Assembly (NCBI RefSeq): GCF_030272615.1
Contig: NC_081407.1
Span: 152,293,048-152,357,047 of the forward strand
Reading direction: 5' to 3'
Source of the DNA: Cryptomeria japonica
Lineage: Eukaryota; Streptophyta; Pinopsida; Cupressales; Cupressaceae
Length of the DNA stretch: 64,000 nucleotides
In this document: in pieces, positions 20,200-32,764 of the stretch
Layout: the number at the start of each line of letters is the position of its first letter
Position numbering within the stretch: position 1 is the stretch's first letter
Position numbers and translations under genes: made by a program
Notes under the pieces: model-generated
Told to the model about the DNA's origin: nothing
The model's database searches: none
What the model saw: only the letters and a program-made list of their open reading frames with translations

Positions 20200-21323
20200 G
20201 TGGTCCACCTCAGCATGTCCAGATTCAATGTACCTAACTCATGGAAGGTGGCACAAACTTCGATGTACCTACCCCAGCTATCCATTGGTCGATTTTTCCA
20301 GAGAAGACATGTGTCCTAAAGATGTAATTTTATCATTGGTCAAGCATTAAATGTTATGTAATGGTTGTAACAAACCCTAATTAGGGTTTTCATTATTGAA
20401 TCTTGGCCATTGATCTCAAATTGATCTTAGCCATCGAATTGTATTATGGGCACTATATAAGCCCCGACTCTTCATTTGTAAAGGCTAATAGAAAGGAGTT
20501 AGTGAATAGAGAATAGTTAGAATAGTGAATTAGTTAGTTGATAGAATAACAATTAGAGTAGAGTAGAGGGAGAAGGCAAAGATTGTTGCCAAGATGTTGT
20601 TGTAAAAGACTTGTGAAACTTCATTGAAGAAAAGGTGAAATTTATGGGTCGATTCGACAATTTGCATGGTCTCTATACTTCTCATATTTGATTTCATGTT
20701 ATTAGATGAGTGGAAGAAATGTGTTTGATTGATGGTGAAATTCGTATATCCATACTACTAGCAGTTTGTTGATTGCAGACTTGCCTTGTGTAGTCAACTG
20801 GAATCATTCAGCTTAAGCTTAACTTCAATTGTCGCTTCTTCATTGATATGCATCAACTTGATGGTGTCTATGCTTGTAGTGATGATTTGAACATCATAAA
20901 GCTTTCCTTCGAAGATCGCACTAACCTTGTGGAGATGGTCCTGTGATGTCAAAACAAGATTTAGTTAGAATTTCATCAAAGATCAATCATTGCTCCTACA
21001 TTCTTAGTATCAGAGTTAGATCCTTCGCCCTCGTCCTTTTTCCTTTTTTTCAAATCTAAGCCGGTAAAATCCTGTGTTCCAGCAATATTCAAAGCAAATC
21101 AGACGTTTAGGTCATCAAGTGTAAGTCCCCTTGTGATTCCAGCAAATCACATCATACCACAGAGAGCTTATCCACACGTAGAGATCCTACAGCAAAGAAC
21201 CTTGAAGTCTCCCTGATTCATCCTTTTCGCGATATCTTCAGCATTTAGAGGCTTTATTCAAGAGAGGATAAGGTACCCTTTAGGTATTTTATTCTGTGTT
21301 CGCATGTGCATAAAAACACGTCA
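20200..21323 (+). repeat. LTR-B copy 2 (left end uncertain)
   Basis: Shares with other LTR-B copies the CAATGTACCTAA words, the AACCCTAATTAGGGTTTTC block (about 20374), a TATA box (TATATAA, 20454), the purine-rich R region, a donor-like GTGTAAGTCCCC (about 21120) and the end motif TTTTATTCTGTGTTCGCATG..AAAACACGTCA at 21323. The left end was not found; 20200 is only where similarity becomes visible. Confidence 0.55.
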
Positions 21324-22548
21324 ATAGAGCCCTACCATCATCAGCATGGCAACAAGTTGGAAGCCAAGACATGCAAAAACAGAAAAAGAACAGCTGGATA
21401 TAACAAAAATTAAATTTATTGTAAAAGCAGTTACTTTATTGTAAGATGACTACTTGTGGGCCTGGTTTAATGCAATTCAAAAGGGGGCCACAAATTAGTT
21501 ATTTCCTAGCTACCAAATTCACCTTTTTGTGTCTTGAGCCTTTTGAAATTTTGTCTTCTAGTGGGATTAATTGAAAATAGTTGAAGGTAGCTGAAAGGGT
21601 GATTGATGTTTGTTGAGATCATTAACCAAAAAGCTGTTAGAACTTCTAGAAGGCAAATCAGAGCCATTGGATGGATGGAGTCCTGGTCATTGATTTAGGA
21701 TGTAAAACCTATAAAAGGCTAGTGCCTCTGTCATTGTAAATGGCTAGAAGATTAGATTTTAGGGCTAGTGGTTTAGAAGTAGCAGTAGTTAGAAATAGAA
21801 GTAGAATAAAGTAGGATTGTTGGATAGAAATTATTGTAATAGTAGTTAAAACAAATGAATAAAGCATTGAAGAATGGTGTTTTTGCCATTTACTCTAACT
21901 TGTTTGCATCGTTTCTTTTCATCTAGTTAGCACAGTTCAGGGATTTTAATGGTGGAGTGTGAGGGTATTTGATTTGATTTTAGGTTCATGCCATTGGACG
22001 CTTGTTGACTGTAGGTCTCTATGCGTGTTAGTTTTTGCCTATTGTTGCTCTAAGTTCAACTGTGAGTGTTCGTTTTGGATTGCGCCAGAATTGGGTATCC
22101 AAAGGAATGTTCGTGGTCTGAAAATATTTTACTTCCCCTTGGAGCTTCCACTATTCCTATGGAGTTGTGAGTTTATCTCTGGCTAAGTAGGAACTAGTTT
22201 TATTCGAAATTTGTCTACCTGCAGGAACAACCGTTACTATCATCGTCCTTAGGATCTCGAAACCCTATCCCTTTGCTATTTATTTCACCCAGTTGGAGAA
22301 GTAAAGCATCACCAGATAGCCATATCAGATGCAAGCCATCTTGTCAAATGCATAAGTCTCTTCGTGTTTACTAGCAAATCACATTAACACTGAGTTATGC
22401 TGAGCAAGTCAAGACCTGACAGTTGGAACCTTGAGGTTATCCCTTATGATCAGTTCAAACAGCATTAGGGATTTCCTTATTCAAGAGAGGATAGGATACA
22501 CTTAGCATTCTATTCTGCGTTGACCGAAAGTGCAAGCTTTCACCATCA
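21324..22548 (+). repeat. LTR-B copy 3 (left end uncertain)
   Basis: Contains a TATA box (TATAAAAG, 21710), an R region with GAAGTAGAATAAAGTAGG, and an end of the same type (CATTCTATTCTGCGTTGACC..CACCATCA). It follows copy 2 closely. The first 200 bases after 21323 (polypurine patches and 'AAAAACAGAAAAAG') may be internal sequence. Confidence 0.5.
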
Positions 22549-22743
22549 ATAGAAAGGAGGCAAAGATTTGACTAAGGCAATGAAGTGGACAAATCTTCTC
22601 ACTGGTCTCGTATGCGCCCAAGTTGGAGAAATTACATGAGGCATGGAATTTAATGCTTAAGGTAATGTCTTTGATAAAATATGGCATTTGGAAAGTCAAA
22701 GGGTGAAAAGGGGGCATCAATGATTCATCTCTCCAGTTCAAGG
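22549..22743 (+). repeat. Second copy of the LTR-B 3' internal end, polypurine tract and first LTR bases
   Basis: Clearly homologous to 11812-12005, including the purine run GGGTGAAAAGGGGGCATCAA and the LTR start TGATTCATCTCTCC at 22720. The match ends at 22742/22743, where ordinary intron sequence resumes. Together with copy 3 it looks like an internally deleted element whose 3' LTR is cut after about 24 bases. Confidence 0.6.
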
Positions 22744-23518
22744 GAAATAGTTACACAGAGTCATTCTTTCACTCTGATATCTTTATAAGCTTTAATCAGA
22801 TTATTACTTATCAGTTATTTGTTCCCAAAGTAACATTCAAATTACTTTATCTTTAATGATACCACAGGATCTTGCCTGCCTTACATCCAAATAAGTGACC
22901 CATTTTTGTTGATAGTTTCCAACATTTACTAAAACCTTTAGTTCAATTTTGTCCTTGTGCCAAGTGATAATACGCAGTGGTATCAGCATGGAATCTGGAA
23001 TCTTCTTTCAATTCAAAATTCATGTATGGAAAAATTCATTAGAGATTTCAGATTTTGTGTTGCTGTTTCATCTTGGATTCCTATACAGGCCTGGAATCAA
23101 GCACACTTCTTGGATGAAAGTTATACCTTCTACTTTGAATAAAATATGGTTTTTCCATGCTTGGAGATCTAATGTTTATTGATATTATTGATCAGAATAT
23201 TTACTTAGGTGGTAAAGTTCTATTAATTATTCTTCTGTTCTATAGTTTGCATTCTGTGTTGGCAATAAAGACCTGATACTTGTACACCACACGTTTAATC
23301 ACTTAGGTTTCCAAACTCAAGATTCTTTTTGGTGGACGCATATCATCCATATACTGTTGTTAAAGTCTAAATCGCAATTTGAAAAGTTCCATTAAAATGA
23401 AATTATAGGATTCTGTTTTTACAAGAGATTCAAGCTTTGTAGCTTTTCTATGAAACGTATTTACAGGGACATTTAATGGATCCATAGGTGGAGTGAGGAA
23501 CCTTTTATTTCTGTTCAG
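22744..23518 (+). other. Host intron upstream of the 23519 exon
   Basis: Single-copy-looking sequence ending in a good acceptor (TTTATTTCTGTTCAG). Small frames in this stretch lack paired splice sites in a consistent phase, so no other exon is called. Confidence 0.5.
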
Positions 23519-23629
23519 GCATCTTTCACTCTTGCATGGGGCTCCAATGGTGAAAATAACAAACATAAACATGACGTGGTCTCCTTTGAGAGTGGTAACA
23601 TTACTACTGCAGCTCGGAGCCATAAACAG
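23519..23629 (+). CDS. NADK1: NAD kinase exon (37 codons, phase 0 to phase 0)
   Basis: Exon bounded by TTCTGTTCAG|GCATC and AAACAG|GTAAGA. It encodes 37 residues ending ..VVSFESGNITTAARSHKQ, which continues without a frame change into the next exon. The SFESGNITTA-RS-KQ stretch is what I know to lie just before the first strand of the kinase domain in plant NADK1-type proteins, where it leads into the catalytic NAD+/ATP-binding region. NAD kinase phosphorylates NAD+ to NADP+ with ATP; this subtype is usually cytosolic. The upstream partner exon is probably 4367-4592. No disablement is visible. Confidence 0.8.
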
Positions 23630-23952
23630 GTAAGAGAGTATAACATTGGACAAACTTAAATTTTTACATATTTAGTTGTGAATTACTGTTGACAATTGGG
23701 AACTATAAGAAACGCATTTATGAACTATATATAGGCTGCTTATTAATTTATAATTTGTTATTGATGATTTGCGAACTATTAAGTTTTCTCCAATAACCAT
23801 GAGAATTTGACTTAAGAGTTCTGTAAAAGTTTTTCTAATTTAGGTTAAGCATATGTGTACAATTAGTTCTACTTTTTATGGGATTTCTGTTTCATTGCGT
23901 GAAATATTAATGTAACATTTTTATTTTTGATTGGCATGATATGGATCATTAG

Positions 23953-24047
23953 ATCATGCTGAAGTGGGACTCACCTCCACAGTCTGTGGTCATCTTGACA
24001 AAGCCAAACTCAAATTCTGTGCGAGTGTTATGTGCCGAAATGATCAG
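23953..24047 (+). CDS. NADK1: NAD kinase exon, start of catalytic domain
   Basis: Bounded by CATTAG|ATCATG and ATCAG|GTTAGT. It holds 31 codons plus two bases. The peptide has the [14 protein letters not shown] signature, the first beta strand and loop of the NAD kinase fold, followed by the helix ..[10 protein letters not shown]. The short 323-bp intron before it (23630-23952) has normal splice sites. The AG left over at the 3' end combines with G at 57051 to give Arg, so the frame crosses the 33 kb intron correctly. The identification rests on protein motifs recalled from the family, not on a search. Confidence 0.88.
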
Positions 24048-25640
24048 GTTAGTAAATTGAATTCTATTTTAAATGAAGCATCACAAATCCAGTGTGAGTT
24101 TAAAAGAAATTAATTAATCATTTGATATATGATGATGGACTCGGTAGAAGACAGTCATCAAGAAAATTCTGAGTCCTCAAAAGTGAGAAAAATAGGTGAA
24201 TGGGACTCAAAAGACAGACAAAAAAGGATTTTGATTACAGTGGTTGTTCATGAGGCATTGTACAATTGTTCCTATAAATCTAAATAGAAAACCAAAAAGA
24301 TAAGGATTAGCAAAAGAAACACTAGGAAGGAAAGTAGATTTCAGGTACAACGTGTATAGCTAGAAGAGGAAGAAGGGAACCCTTCTATAGTCTTCAATAG
24401 CAGAGGTGTCTTTAGAATCAACGATGAAGGACTTCTCTGAGAAGATCATCTAAAACATGGTTAGGTTTCTGGGCCGTTGTCTAGTAATCATTGGAGGCAA
24501 AATAGTGCCTCCCTAGAAATAGATGAGATGACCTCCTTGACGTTCAAGGCCAACAGAGATTGTTGGAAGTGAAATGACTGGTAGCATATCCTTGACAATG
24601 CAATGATGGATGCAATGCAAATATCAATATTTTTATCATGGAAGTTTGGAAATTTATTCAAGAGTAGGCTGCATGTATTACTGTTCTAACTTCTTATTAT
24701 TTTATTTAATAGATGGATTCTATGCTACAGCAATATTAAAGCACAAAGACTTGAAGCACGCCACAACCTTGCTGTCAAATAAGTGCTCTGCTAAACAAGT
24801 TGGTTGTCCAACTAAAAGTGACATGTTCATTCTATGCATTATCAGCTGCTGTTTGTACGCAATTATGGAGATGTATGGCAAAAAATGAAATAGCCATTCT
24901 ATCAAAATATTGATTTTTAAATTTAAAAGCGATGCAAATGAATGGAGATTGCAAATTTCCAATAGGTTGACAACACTCCTAAACTAGTTTATATTTTTTA
25001 AATCTTTCTACATTATAGTAATTACATTGCTGTCTGCATAAACTCTCTCAATTATTAGTGTCATGTAGTTTCCACAGTCCATAATGTTAGATTTGTTAAA
25101 CTTATTGATTAAATTATGTGCGATTTTTCATCATCAACATTTTGGATCATATTTCATGATCCATCATCAGGATGAAATAGCTAGAGAGCAGAAATGAGAG
25201 GATACCTGCAGAATGATGAGATTAAATAGAGGCGGGGGGGATTCTAGAATCTAGGAGGGAAGAAAAATTGCCCAAAAAAGGAAATAAGATTAAATGCAAA
25301 CCATATAAGAATGGCCAAAAAATAAAACAAAAAGGGGGAAAGGGACACTAGAAAACTATTTGAATATTAAAAAATTGAAAAGGCATAACATATAAAAAAA
25401 TGATGACTGAACTTGACTATTAGATCTCAAAATAAATATTAATATATTTATATTGGGATAATAAAATATTGTATGTATATGTTATAAAATTCAAATTATA
25501 TACATATAATATCTATAAATATTTAAGATGAGATATAAATTCTATAAGTATATCAATTTAAATAAATGCCAATAATACAAAGCAACAAAAATATATAAAA
25601 CAAATAAATATCACTCCATAAACATATAATAACAATAATA
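24048..25640 (+). other. Unique-looking 5' part of the giant intron
   Basis: No LTR ends or coding motifs. The last 400 bases (25230-25640) become very AT-rich. The 92-codon frame at 24610-24888 has no recognisable domain and is flanked by no usable splice pair, so it is not called. Confidence 0.4.
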
Positions 25641-25769
25641 CAAAAAAATATTAAAATCTCATTCCTTGCAGAAATGGAGTGGGTGTGACAGGAAGGTAGG
25701 CATGGTAGAATCAAGTCTGAGAGGCGAGATGGGTCTTGGAAGTGTAGGGAGCACACAATCAAAATGGTA

Positions 25770-26685
25770 GATGTTAGACATGATTGCATTGGGGTTGGGA
25801 ATATACTAGAAAAGGTAGTTATCCGACAACCCAACAAAGTTTTGGCTCAAGGAGAACCACAAAAAACCCTAGGTCATGGCCCTTTGAAAGGAGATATGAT
25901 AAGGATCATTTTAGGCATCAAGATTTTAGGAATGGAGGGCAACATAATATGGAGAGTGATGGAACTATAATGGAGACTTGTATCCTTCAATAGATCTGAG
26001 AGCAATGGGTGCAAATCGTGTCCCTATTGGACCAAGAGTACCAAATCAATGCATTGCAGGTTTTTCTAGAGGTGGACGGCTTGGAAAAGATGATAAATGA
26101 GCTTGATGAGAATTCATTCTTCATTGAGTGGACTAGGGATTGGCCAACGTTTCCTAGAGTTTGGAGATGGCATGATGAAAACTAGCATAAATTAGTCAAA
26201 TTGAAAACCCTCCCAAATGGCTTCTTCCTGGTCGTATACCCTAGCAACAGAATGATGAAAATATTGAATGAGGGTCCCCATATTATGGATGGTAGAGACT
26301 TCGATCTAAAAGACTGGGTACCAAACTCTGACCAAACATGAATCAGCACCTAAACTTGTCCTTGAGGACACCTCAAATGTGCCTTGCCTTGTTCATTTGA
26401 TCCCCCAAAACCCGCTCAAGGGAAAAGAGGCCTAAGTCGTTCCTCTTTGGGGAGGAAATGCAAAGTTTAAAGTGCAAAATGAATGATACTAATGCTAGCT
26501 GACCTAAATAAAATTCAATTCAACCATCAAGTGTTCAAGTCGGCTTTATTGTTTAGAAATGCAACTTCAAGGGTGAGGAATGATATAAAAGAGGATCCAA
26601 TCCTTCATTCAAACACCAAATACATTTTGAATCAAGGCGAACAATGGAAGAGCAGACTTGAGCGAAGATAATCAGCAGATTTGAG
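25770..26685 (+). pseudogene. LINE (L1-type) ORF1 remnant with DUF4283-like domain
   Basis: The + strand frames between 25784 and 26400 give a basic stretch (..FERRYDKDHFRHQDF..), then after stops ..WTRDWPTFPRVW.., then KTLPNGFFLVVYPSNRMMK and LNEGPHIMDGRDFDLKDW. This order (aromatic-rich strand, GFFLV, GP..., WxP) is that of the DUF4283 domain in ORF1 of plant L1 LINEs. At least four stops and frame changes make it non-functional. It is cut by LTR-A copy 3 at 26686; the endonuclease/RT part appears at 32765. Confidence 0.75.
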
Positions 26686-28424
26686 TGTAATATCCCCCTT
26701 AATTTTTTTGATTTTTAAATACAACACACACTACAATGCACCCGTTAAGGTTAGGAAAGATAATCTCAATAATGCTGAAAGTAACCAAGCCAGCCTCTTC
26801 CACTTTTCAGCGGGGTATGCTTTACAGTCCAGAAATGATTGATAGTACTACTATTCAACCTTACAAATAAGAGATGCAATGCATAGGAAAGAGAGATTAG
26901 GCTGTCCAATACTGCTGAATATCACCAAACTTATCACAATTAACAAACTCAAACCCACCCACAAAGAAATAACATACTAAACTGGAATTACAATCTGCTG
27001 TTTGCATAACACGCAGAAAACAGCCACTACCAAACTCACTATTATGCTCATAACTCACCCAAAACAACTCGAAATGACATGAAAACAGAAGCAATGAAAA
27101 CTACAACTGAGGCGATGCAACAAGAACTCCAAACTTGCACCGCGAACACCACAAACAGCCAACATGCAACCCAAGGCAGCCCAGAAATGGTACGACCAGC
27201 AGCAGAAATACGATTTGCAACCAAAAATCAGCAAGCACACCAAAAGAAACGCCAAGGTAGAAGAATGATCGCCCTCCAGATACGCTTCTAACGAGCTATT
27301 ACCCAAAATAATCGATTGCACAGGCAGGGAGATATGGTCGAATCTTCGCTTCAGCCACACCAAAAACCAGCAACACTGAAATCCACACCACACTGAAAAT
27401 CTCGCCCTTCTGAGGTAGAAATCACCCCAATTACAACTTCCACACAAATCAATGCCCACACAAATCGAACCACACATATTCAGATTATCCAATCACAGCT
27501 AGGAGTGATGTCTCATACTCGTAGTCTGTCAAAAATCCTAGGAGGTATTCACCCTTGAAGATTGTCTGGAGTCAATTCGACAGCATAACGGTGTAAAGTG
27601 TTCTAAGATACCAAAATGAAGCCCCATGCCCTGTATTTATAGAACAAATCTCCCCCAAATTCACTTCAAATTCATTTCAAAATGAAATGAAATTCCATCA
27701 CATGAATGGGTGCCAAAAATCACTTAATAATTTTTTTTAAATAAAACATAAGTCCATTCCCAAGGTGGGCGTCCAACTCTAGTGAAGGCAAAAATGTAAA
27801 ATAAATTTATCTTTTAATTCAACTCCCTTATTTCTCCATAGTGGTGTCGAAATTATTCAATCCATAAGCTTAAGTCCGACTAAATATTTCCAAAATGTGA
27901 TGCATTGTATTTTGGTGTCCAACAAGAGGGTGAAATAATTCGCCCAAGTAGACTTAGGATAAAATTATTATTTTCTCCTTTTTCCCAAGTTGAAATAATA
28001 CTGCTAAAAATAGTAGGTGTTTCCAAAGTGATTTTTACCACATTCTGAGCAGCTGCCAAACTTACTAAAAATAGTAAGTCTTGAAAAGGTCCTCAGATTG
28101 GTTTGCATATTATACCATCGCAGAGCTCACAAAAACCCAGAAAAACCCAGATAACTCAACTGCTTTTGCCTCCACTTACTAAAAATAGTAAGTAAATCAA
28201 ACTCCAGAACTTGCTATGCATGTACCCTCACTGCGAAGCTTTCTGAAAACCCAGAAGGAATCCAGAACCTAAACTGACAAATTCCAACATGCAAGCCTTT
28301 GAAAATGCAGAAACGTCCTCCTAGAGGTAGGAAACCCTAATTTTTGCTTTCGACTAGCTCACGGGTCTCCGGAATAGGCTAACGGTCCCCAAAACAATCT
28401 AAGAGCGGAAAAGGGGACATTAGA
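26686..28424 (+). mobile_element. LTR-A copy 3
   Basis: Starts TGTAATATCCCCC and ends GGGGACATTAGA, with GGCTAACGGTCCCC just before, as in copy 2 (CTAACGACAACC). Flanks TTGAG and CTAAG are compatible with a decayed 5-bp duplication (three of five). The interior has several TTACTAAAAATAGTAAG-type words (27990-28190), also found near 10809-10960. The 145-codon minus-strand frame at 27055-27492 is not protein-like and is not called. Confidence 0.6.
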
Positions 28425-31400
28425 CTAAGACGAATTTTAATCAATTACTTTTCAATTTGAAGCGAATTTTGTCAGCTTATAGGGCGAATTGCAGGTTAGA
28501 CATTGGAGCAATTTTGTGAGGTCTGATTCTGGTCAAATTGGAAGACCTTTTTACCAGGTTTTGAGGCAGACATCAATGAATCAGGCCTGATTGCAAAGAA
28601 TTTCCAGGTTTGAAAAGTCATTTTCAGATTTGAAGGGATTTTTGAAAACATGATTAAGGATGTATTAGGAGTGTGAAAGATTGAGTAGTACTTTATTATT
28701 ATATTTACATGATTCATAATGTTTTCTTTTTAGGTTTTGATGCGAAGATGGAAGGCTAGGAAGGATGAACATCCATGGAGACGTGAGGAATCAATCACAT
28801 GGAAGAATTCAAGATCCACACATTTAAGCGAAAGCAACATGGAGGATTGAATGATGCAAGCTTGCTCTATGATGGAAGAGGACTCATCAATAACTACAAC
28901 AATCTTGAGTTTCCTTCGGAAATCTAAGATCCCATGGTCAAGGTCAAAGAACATTCGAGGTATCATAAAGGAGTGATATCAACACCTCAAGATCAAGACA
29001 TGATGAAGATGATGGTGATGCATGGACAACATCAAGACAAGGATCATACTGCAAGGAGGAGAACCACATGGAATGTATTACAACAACGAGGGAATCAATG
29101 AAGGAGATGTTAGGATGCACATTGCAACATATTCGACAACTCGAAAACATTATACAAGTAAGTTAAATTCAAGATTCCAAGGTTGAAAGTGGAAATTCAT
29201 CATAAGAAGAATTCTTGAATGTCAAAACTGAAAGTGAAAGGTGATCAAGGACATTGTGATAGTTTCAAAAGAGTTAAGCAAGGTTAGAAACTTGATCACC
29301 AAGATGATGCAATTCAGGAACATGACCCATCATAATCACATCAAATCTTGGAAATGTTGAGTATCAAGAGATATTGCTTGAAACAGAAAGACTTCTTTGT
29401 GATGATCTACAAAGAGCAAGCTGAAGTGGCACCTAATCACATTCAACCAATCAAATAATTCAAAGTCAAGGTGTCCAAGTTCAATGAACCTAACTCATCC
29501 TACGAGAAGGGCAACTACACGTGACATGTGGCACTACATCAAATATTGTTCAATGTACCTAACCTCGTTTTTAATTGGTCTACATTTAAAAGACGTGTCC
29601 AAAATGTTGTAATAATCTCATTGGTCGAAGAAGAGTTAGTTGTAACTAATCCTAATTAGGGTTTTATTGTTAAATCTCAATCATTGATTTCAAATCAAAT
29701 CTTGGCCTTTGAATTGTAATTGAGACCTCTATATAAAGCTTTGCCTTCTCATTTGTAAAGGTTAATAGTTCAATAGTCAGCTAATAGTTGATAGTTAGAA
29801 GTAGAGTAGGAGGAGGAAGCTAGAGATTGTTGCAAAGACTTGCTGAAATCAATACATAACTTTGATTGAAGCTATGGTGAATCTCTATGTTATGTTTCTA
29901 CATTTTACATGGTTTATTGTTACTTCTCAAAGTTAGTTGTAGTTCTGTAATGTCCCCATTGAGATTTACCATAATTTAGTCCCGAGACAACAATTCTAAC
30001 TTAAAGTGAGAGTTGTAATATATTAATAGGTATGATTTTATCAAAACTGAATATATTATATTATAATATTTAACTATAAATTATAAGGCTACTTTGGGAA
30101 AATAGAACTTATCTTGATAGCTCTCTCTGATTTATATACTTGAGATATCTGCTTCTATACTGTAAACTTCCTCTTTACTAGAAGGTCCCAAATCTAAAAT
30201 TAATAAGTAATTAAAGTCTTCAAGTGTCTTTTTCTTAACTCCCTTACTTCTCCTTTATCTTCATATTTTTTTTTCTCCCTCTACTTGAATTGATGTATGT
30301 GCTTGACATGTCTTCCTTTTACTCACACACCACCCCACCACTTCTCTATTTACAATTTATATATATATACATCTTCATTCTGAACTAGAAAGATATGCCC
30401 CTTCCTAAGACTCAAATCCCACCCCTTTTGATATCCGCTGCCCTTGCATTTATTTTATCTTGAATCATTGGTATATACTTTGTTTTATAACCATTTCTAA
30501 GTACTATTTGTTTTCTGTTTATTACTTAACTTCCACTGCTGGCTATTATAATCATGGAACATAGTTGCAGCCCATTCTATATTAAAGTCTCTGCTCTCCT
30601 TATTCACATATCATTGCTGCCTTTGATTTTGACTTCTTCTCTTAATATATCTCAAATAGAATCGCCTTTGCCACATCCACATTGTGAATTTCAATGACTT
30701 TATTTGATTTGTAAATATTGCTGCTTTCTGTCGGTTTGCGAATTGTTTGTCTCTTAGTGAGCTCCGAGTCTTGACATTAGGGGGTCGACCCCACAATTTT
30801 CTGGTGTTGTCGTATTGATGTTTCTTAATGTATTTATTATTCTTCGTATGATAGATTTTCACCCTTAATAATGATAGATGAGCATCACTATTCGTTCCTT
30901 TTTCCTTAAAATCACCTTAATTGCATTATTCATGATTTATATAGATTACTCAGCCACGTAATTGTGCTATCTCTTTAATATTGATTTTAATGATCCGTCT
31001 GACTTTGTATTTACCTTCGATAGTTTGCATCTGATAGTGATCACAGTGATGACATAAGGAAACCCAATAATATTACCATAGCTCAAGTTTTAGAAGAGTC
31101 TGAAGTTTTTGCTGAATTCATCCTCTTGCTCCTTCAAACAGTAATATATAAGTCTGACTTAACTCCATATCTCCCAATTGATGTTACTTCCTTCTACTGC
31201 ACATGTTGTTAGTCTATATCATGATGGCCAATATTAAATACCATAATCGATCAGTTTTAGTCCCTAATAGAATTCGGATCTAACATTCCATAAATCCGTA
31301 TTTAACTCATAGATGCTGGCCCGCAATATAGTACGATTCATCTTCTTGGATGAACACTAATTATAATACTTCTTATCCTTCCTTTCTGAATCTGATTCCA

Positions 31401-32752
31401 TATCCATCCTCATAGAGTGGGAAAGAATGCCTTCCTTCTTTCACTGGAATGATTTCAAACTTTCATATATATGATTGTAAGGTTGCCTCACTAGAGACAT
31501 CTTTTCACTATGATGCTTCTCCTTAAGTGATCACATTCTTCCTTGACCATTGGTTAATTTGATATCGCTGTCTTAACAACTCTTTGCTTTATTAATCACC
31601 GCTGACTAATCATTTGATCAGTGTCTTTTCCTTATGTGGATACAAGCTTCTCTCTTGAACATTAATCAGTACTTATTAAATAGACTTAGTCAATTAATTT
31701 CTCCCCCAATATATATGTCTTAGTCGACCTGCCAATCAATCGTGTCTTGCTTGATATTATAGGTGATATATGACTTTGTCATGAGATCGGTTCGATAGAT
31801 ACAGTCATTACGTCAATCATGTTCATAAACTATCGACCTCCTCCCTTCTTGGCTGATCCTTGATAGGATACTATATTAAAGCTAAATCAGATGCTAGTGT
31901 TGTCATTGATTCATTAGTCTCCTTAATGCATCGATAATGAGTCTTGATGTGATCCAAGCCTTGGATGTTGTGTATCTCCCTTCATTTGGTCTTCATAGCT
32001 TTCTGGTTTTATGGATCCTTGTCATATATTCCTAGACTATTCATGGTTCCTTATTCACATTATTCACAAGGATAATACAAGGAGCTTTCTTAACGAAGTC
32101 TGATTTTGTTTTAGAACTTAGATGGGACTATCACAATAAGAGTTTCAACAGGGGACATGACAAGTTCATTGATTATAATGGAGAAATGTGAAGATGTTAG
32201 ATGGAATTCCAGCTCATATTATTTGGAATTTGTTGACTGCAAATTGCAGTGAATGGTTAGTTTGAACTCGATTTAGCACTAGTTCGATCGTGAATGTTCA
32301 CTTGAATTGCGCCAGTATTGGGTATTTGGATGAATGTTTTACAATATGAAAATCCTTCGTTACCTTTGGAGATCGCATCAGTTTTGCATAGTTGTTTCCT
32401 CATGGCGAAGCAAGGCTTGATTGGTGGAATCCATCTATCTAAGTACTATCCATCATCTTCATTGTCTGTGGGTTTAGATTAAAATTCTTTAACCTTTCAT
32501 CCTTTTGTCTTTTATTTTCAAAAGTGAGTTTAGATTGTACGTTCCAGCAAAGCGTAAGTCCCTTTGTGATTAACAGCATTATCACGTCAAATCACTAAGT
32601 CTATCCAACATTAAATTTGATTGTTTTCTTTGTAAACCTTGGAGTTGCCTTAGTTGATCACATTGTTTAGCATATGAGGTTTCTTTTCTTCAAGAAAGGA
32701 TTGAATACTTAGTATTTTATTCTGTGTTCAAGGTGTCCTAAAAAATACATCA
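28425..32752 (+). repeat. LTR-B copy 4, split by a solo LTR-A
   Basis: The right end TTTTATTCTGTGTTC..AATACATCA is at 32752. Upstream are the CAATGTACCTAAC words, the CTAATTAGGGTTTTA block, a TATA box (TATATAAA, 29730) and the purine-rich R region. The LTR is split at 29945/32163 by the solo LTR-A. Its left end, and how much of 28425-29400 is internal sequence, are not resolved. A donor-like GCGTAAGTCCC lies at about 32548. Confidence 0.55.
29941..32167 (+). mobile_element. Solo LTR-A copy 4 with perfect 5-bp target duplication
   Basis: The LTR is 29946-32162 (2217 bp), from TGTAATGTCCCC to GGGGACATGACA, flanked by AGTTC on both sides (29941-29945 and 32163-32167). After removing it, the LTR-B sequence is continuous and matches LTR-B copy 1 near 12830, which proves the nesting. 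No coding content; the interior is AT-rich. Confidence 0.9.
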
Positions 32753-32764
32753 ATAGGAACCAAA

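Noticed and set aside
27055-27492. 145-codon minus-strand frame rich in Cys, Trp and Phe
   Set aside because: Lies inside an LTR-A copy; composition is the complement of an A/C-rich strand and no domain is visible.
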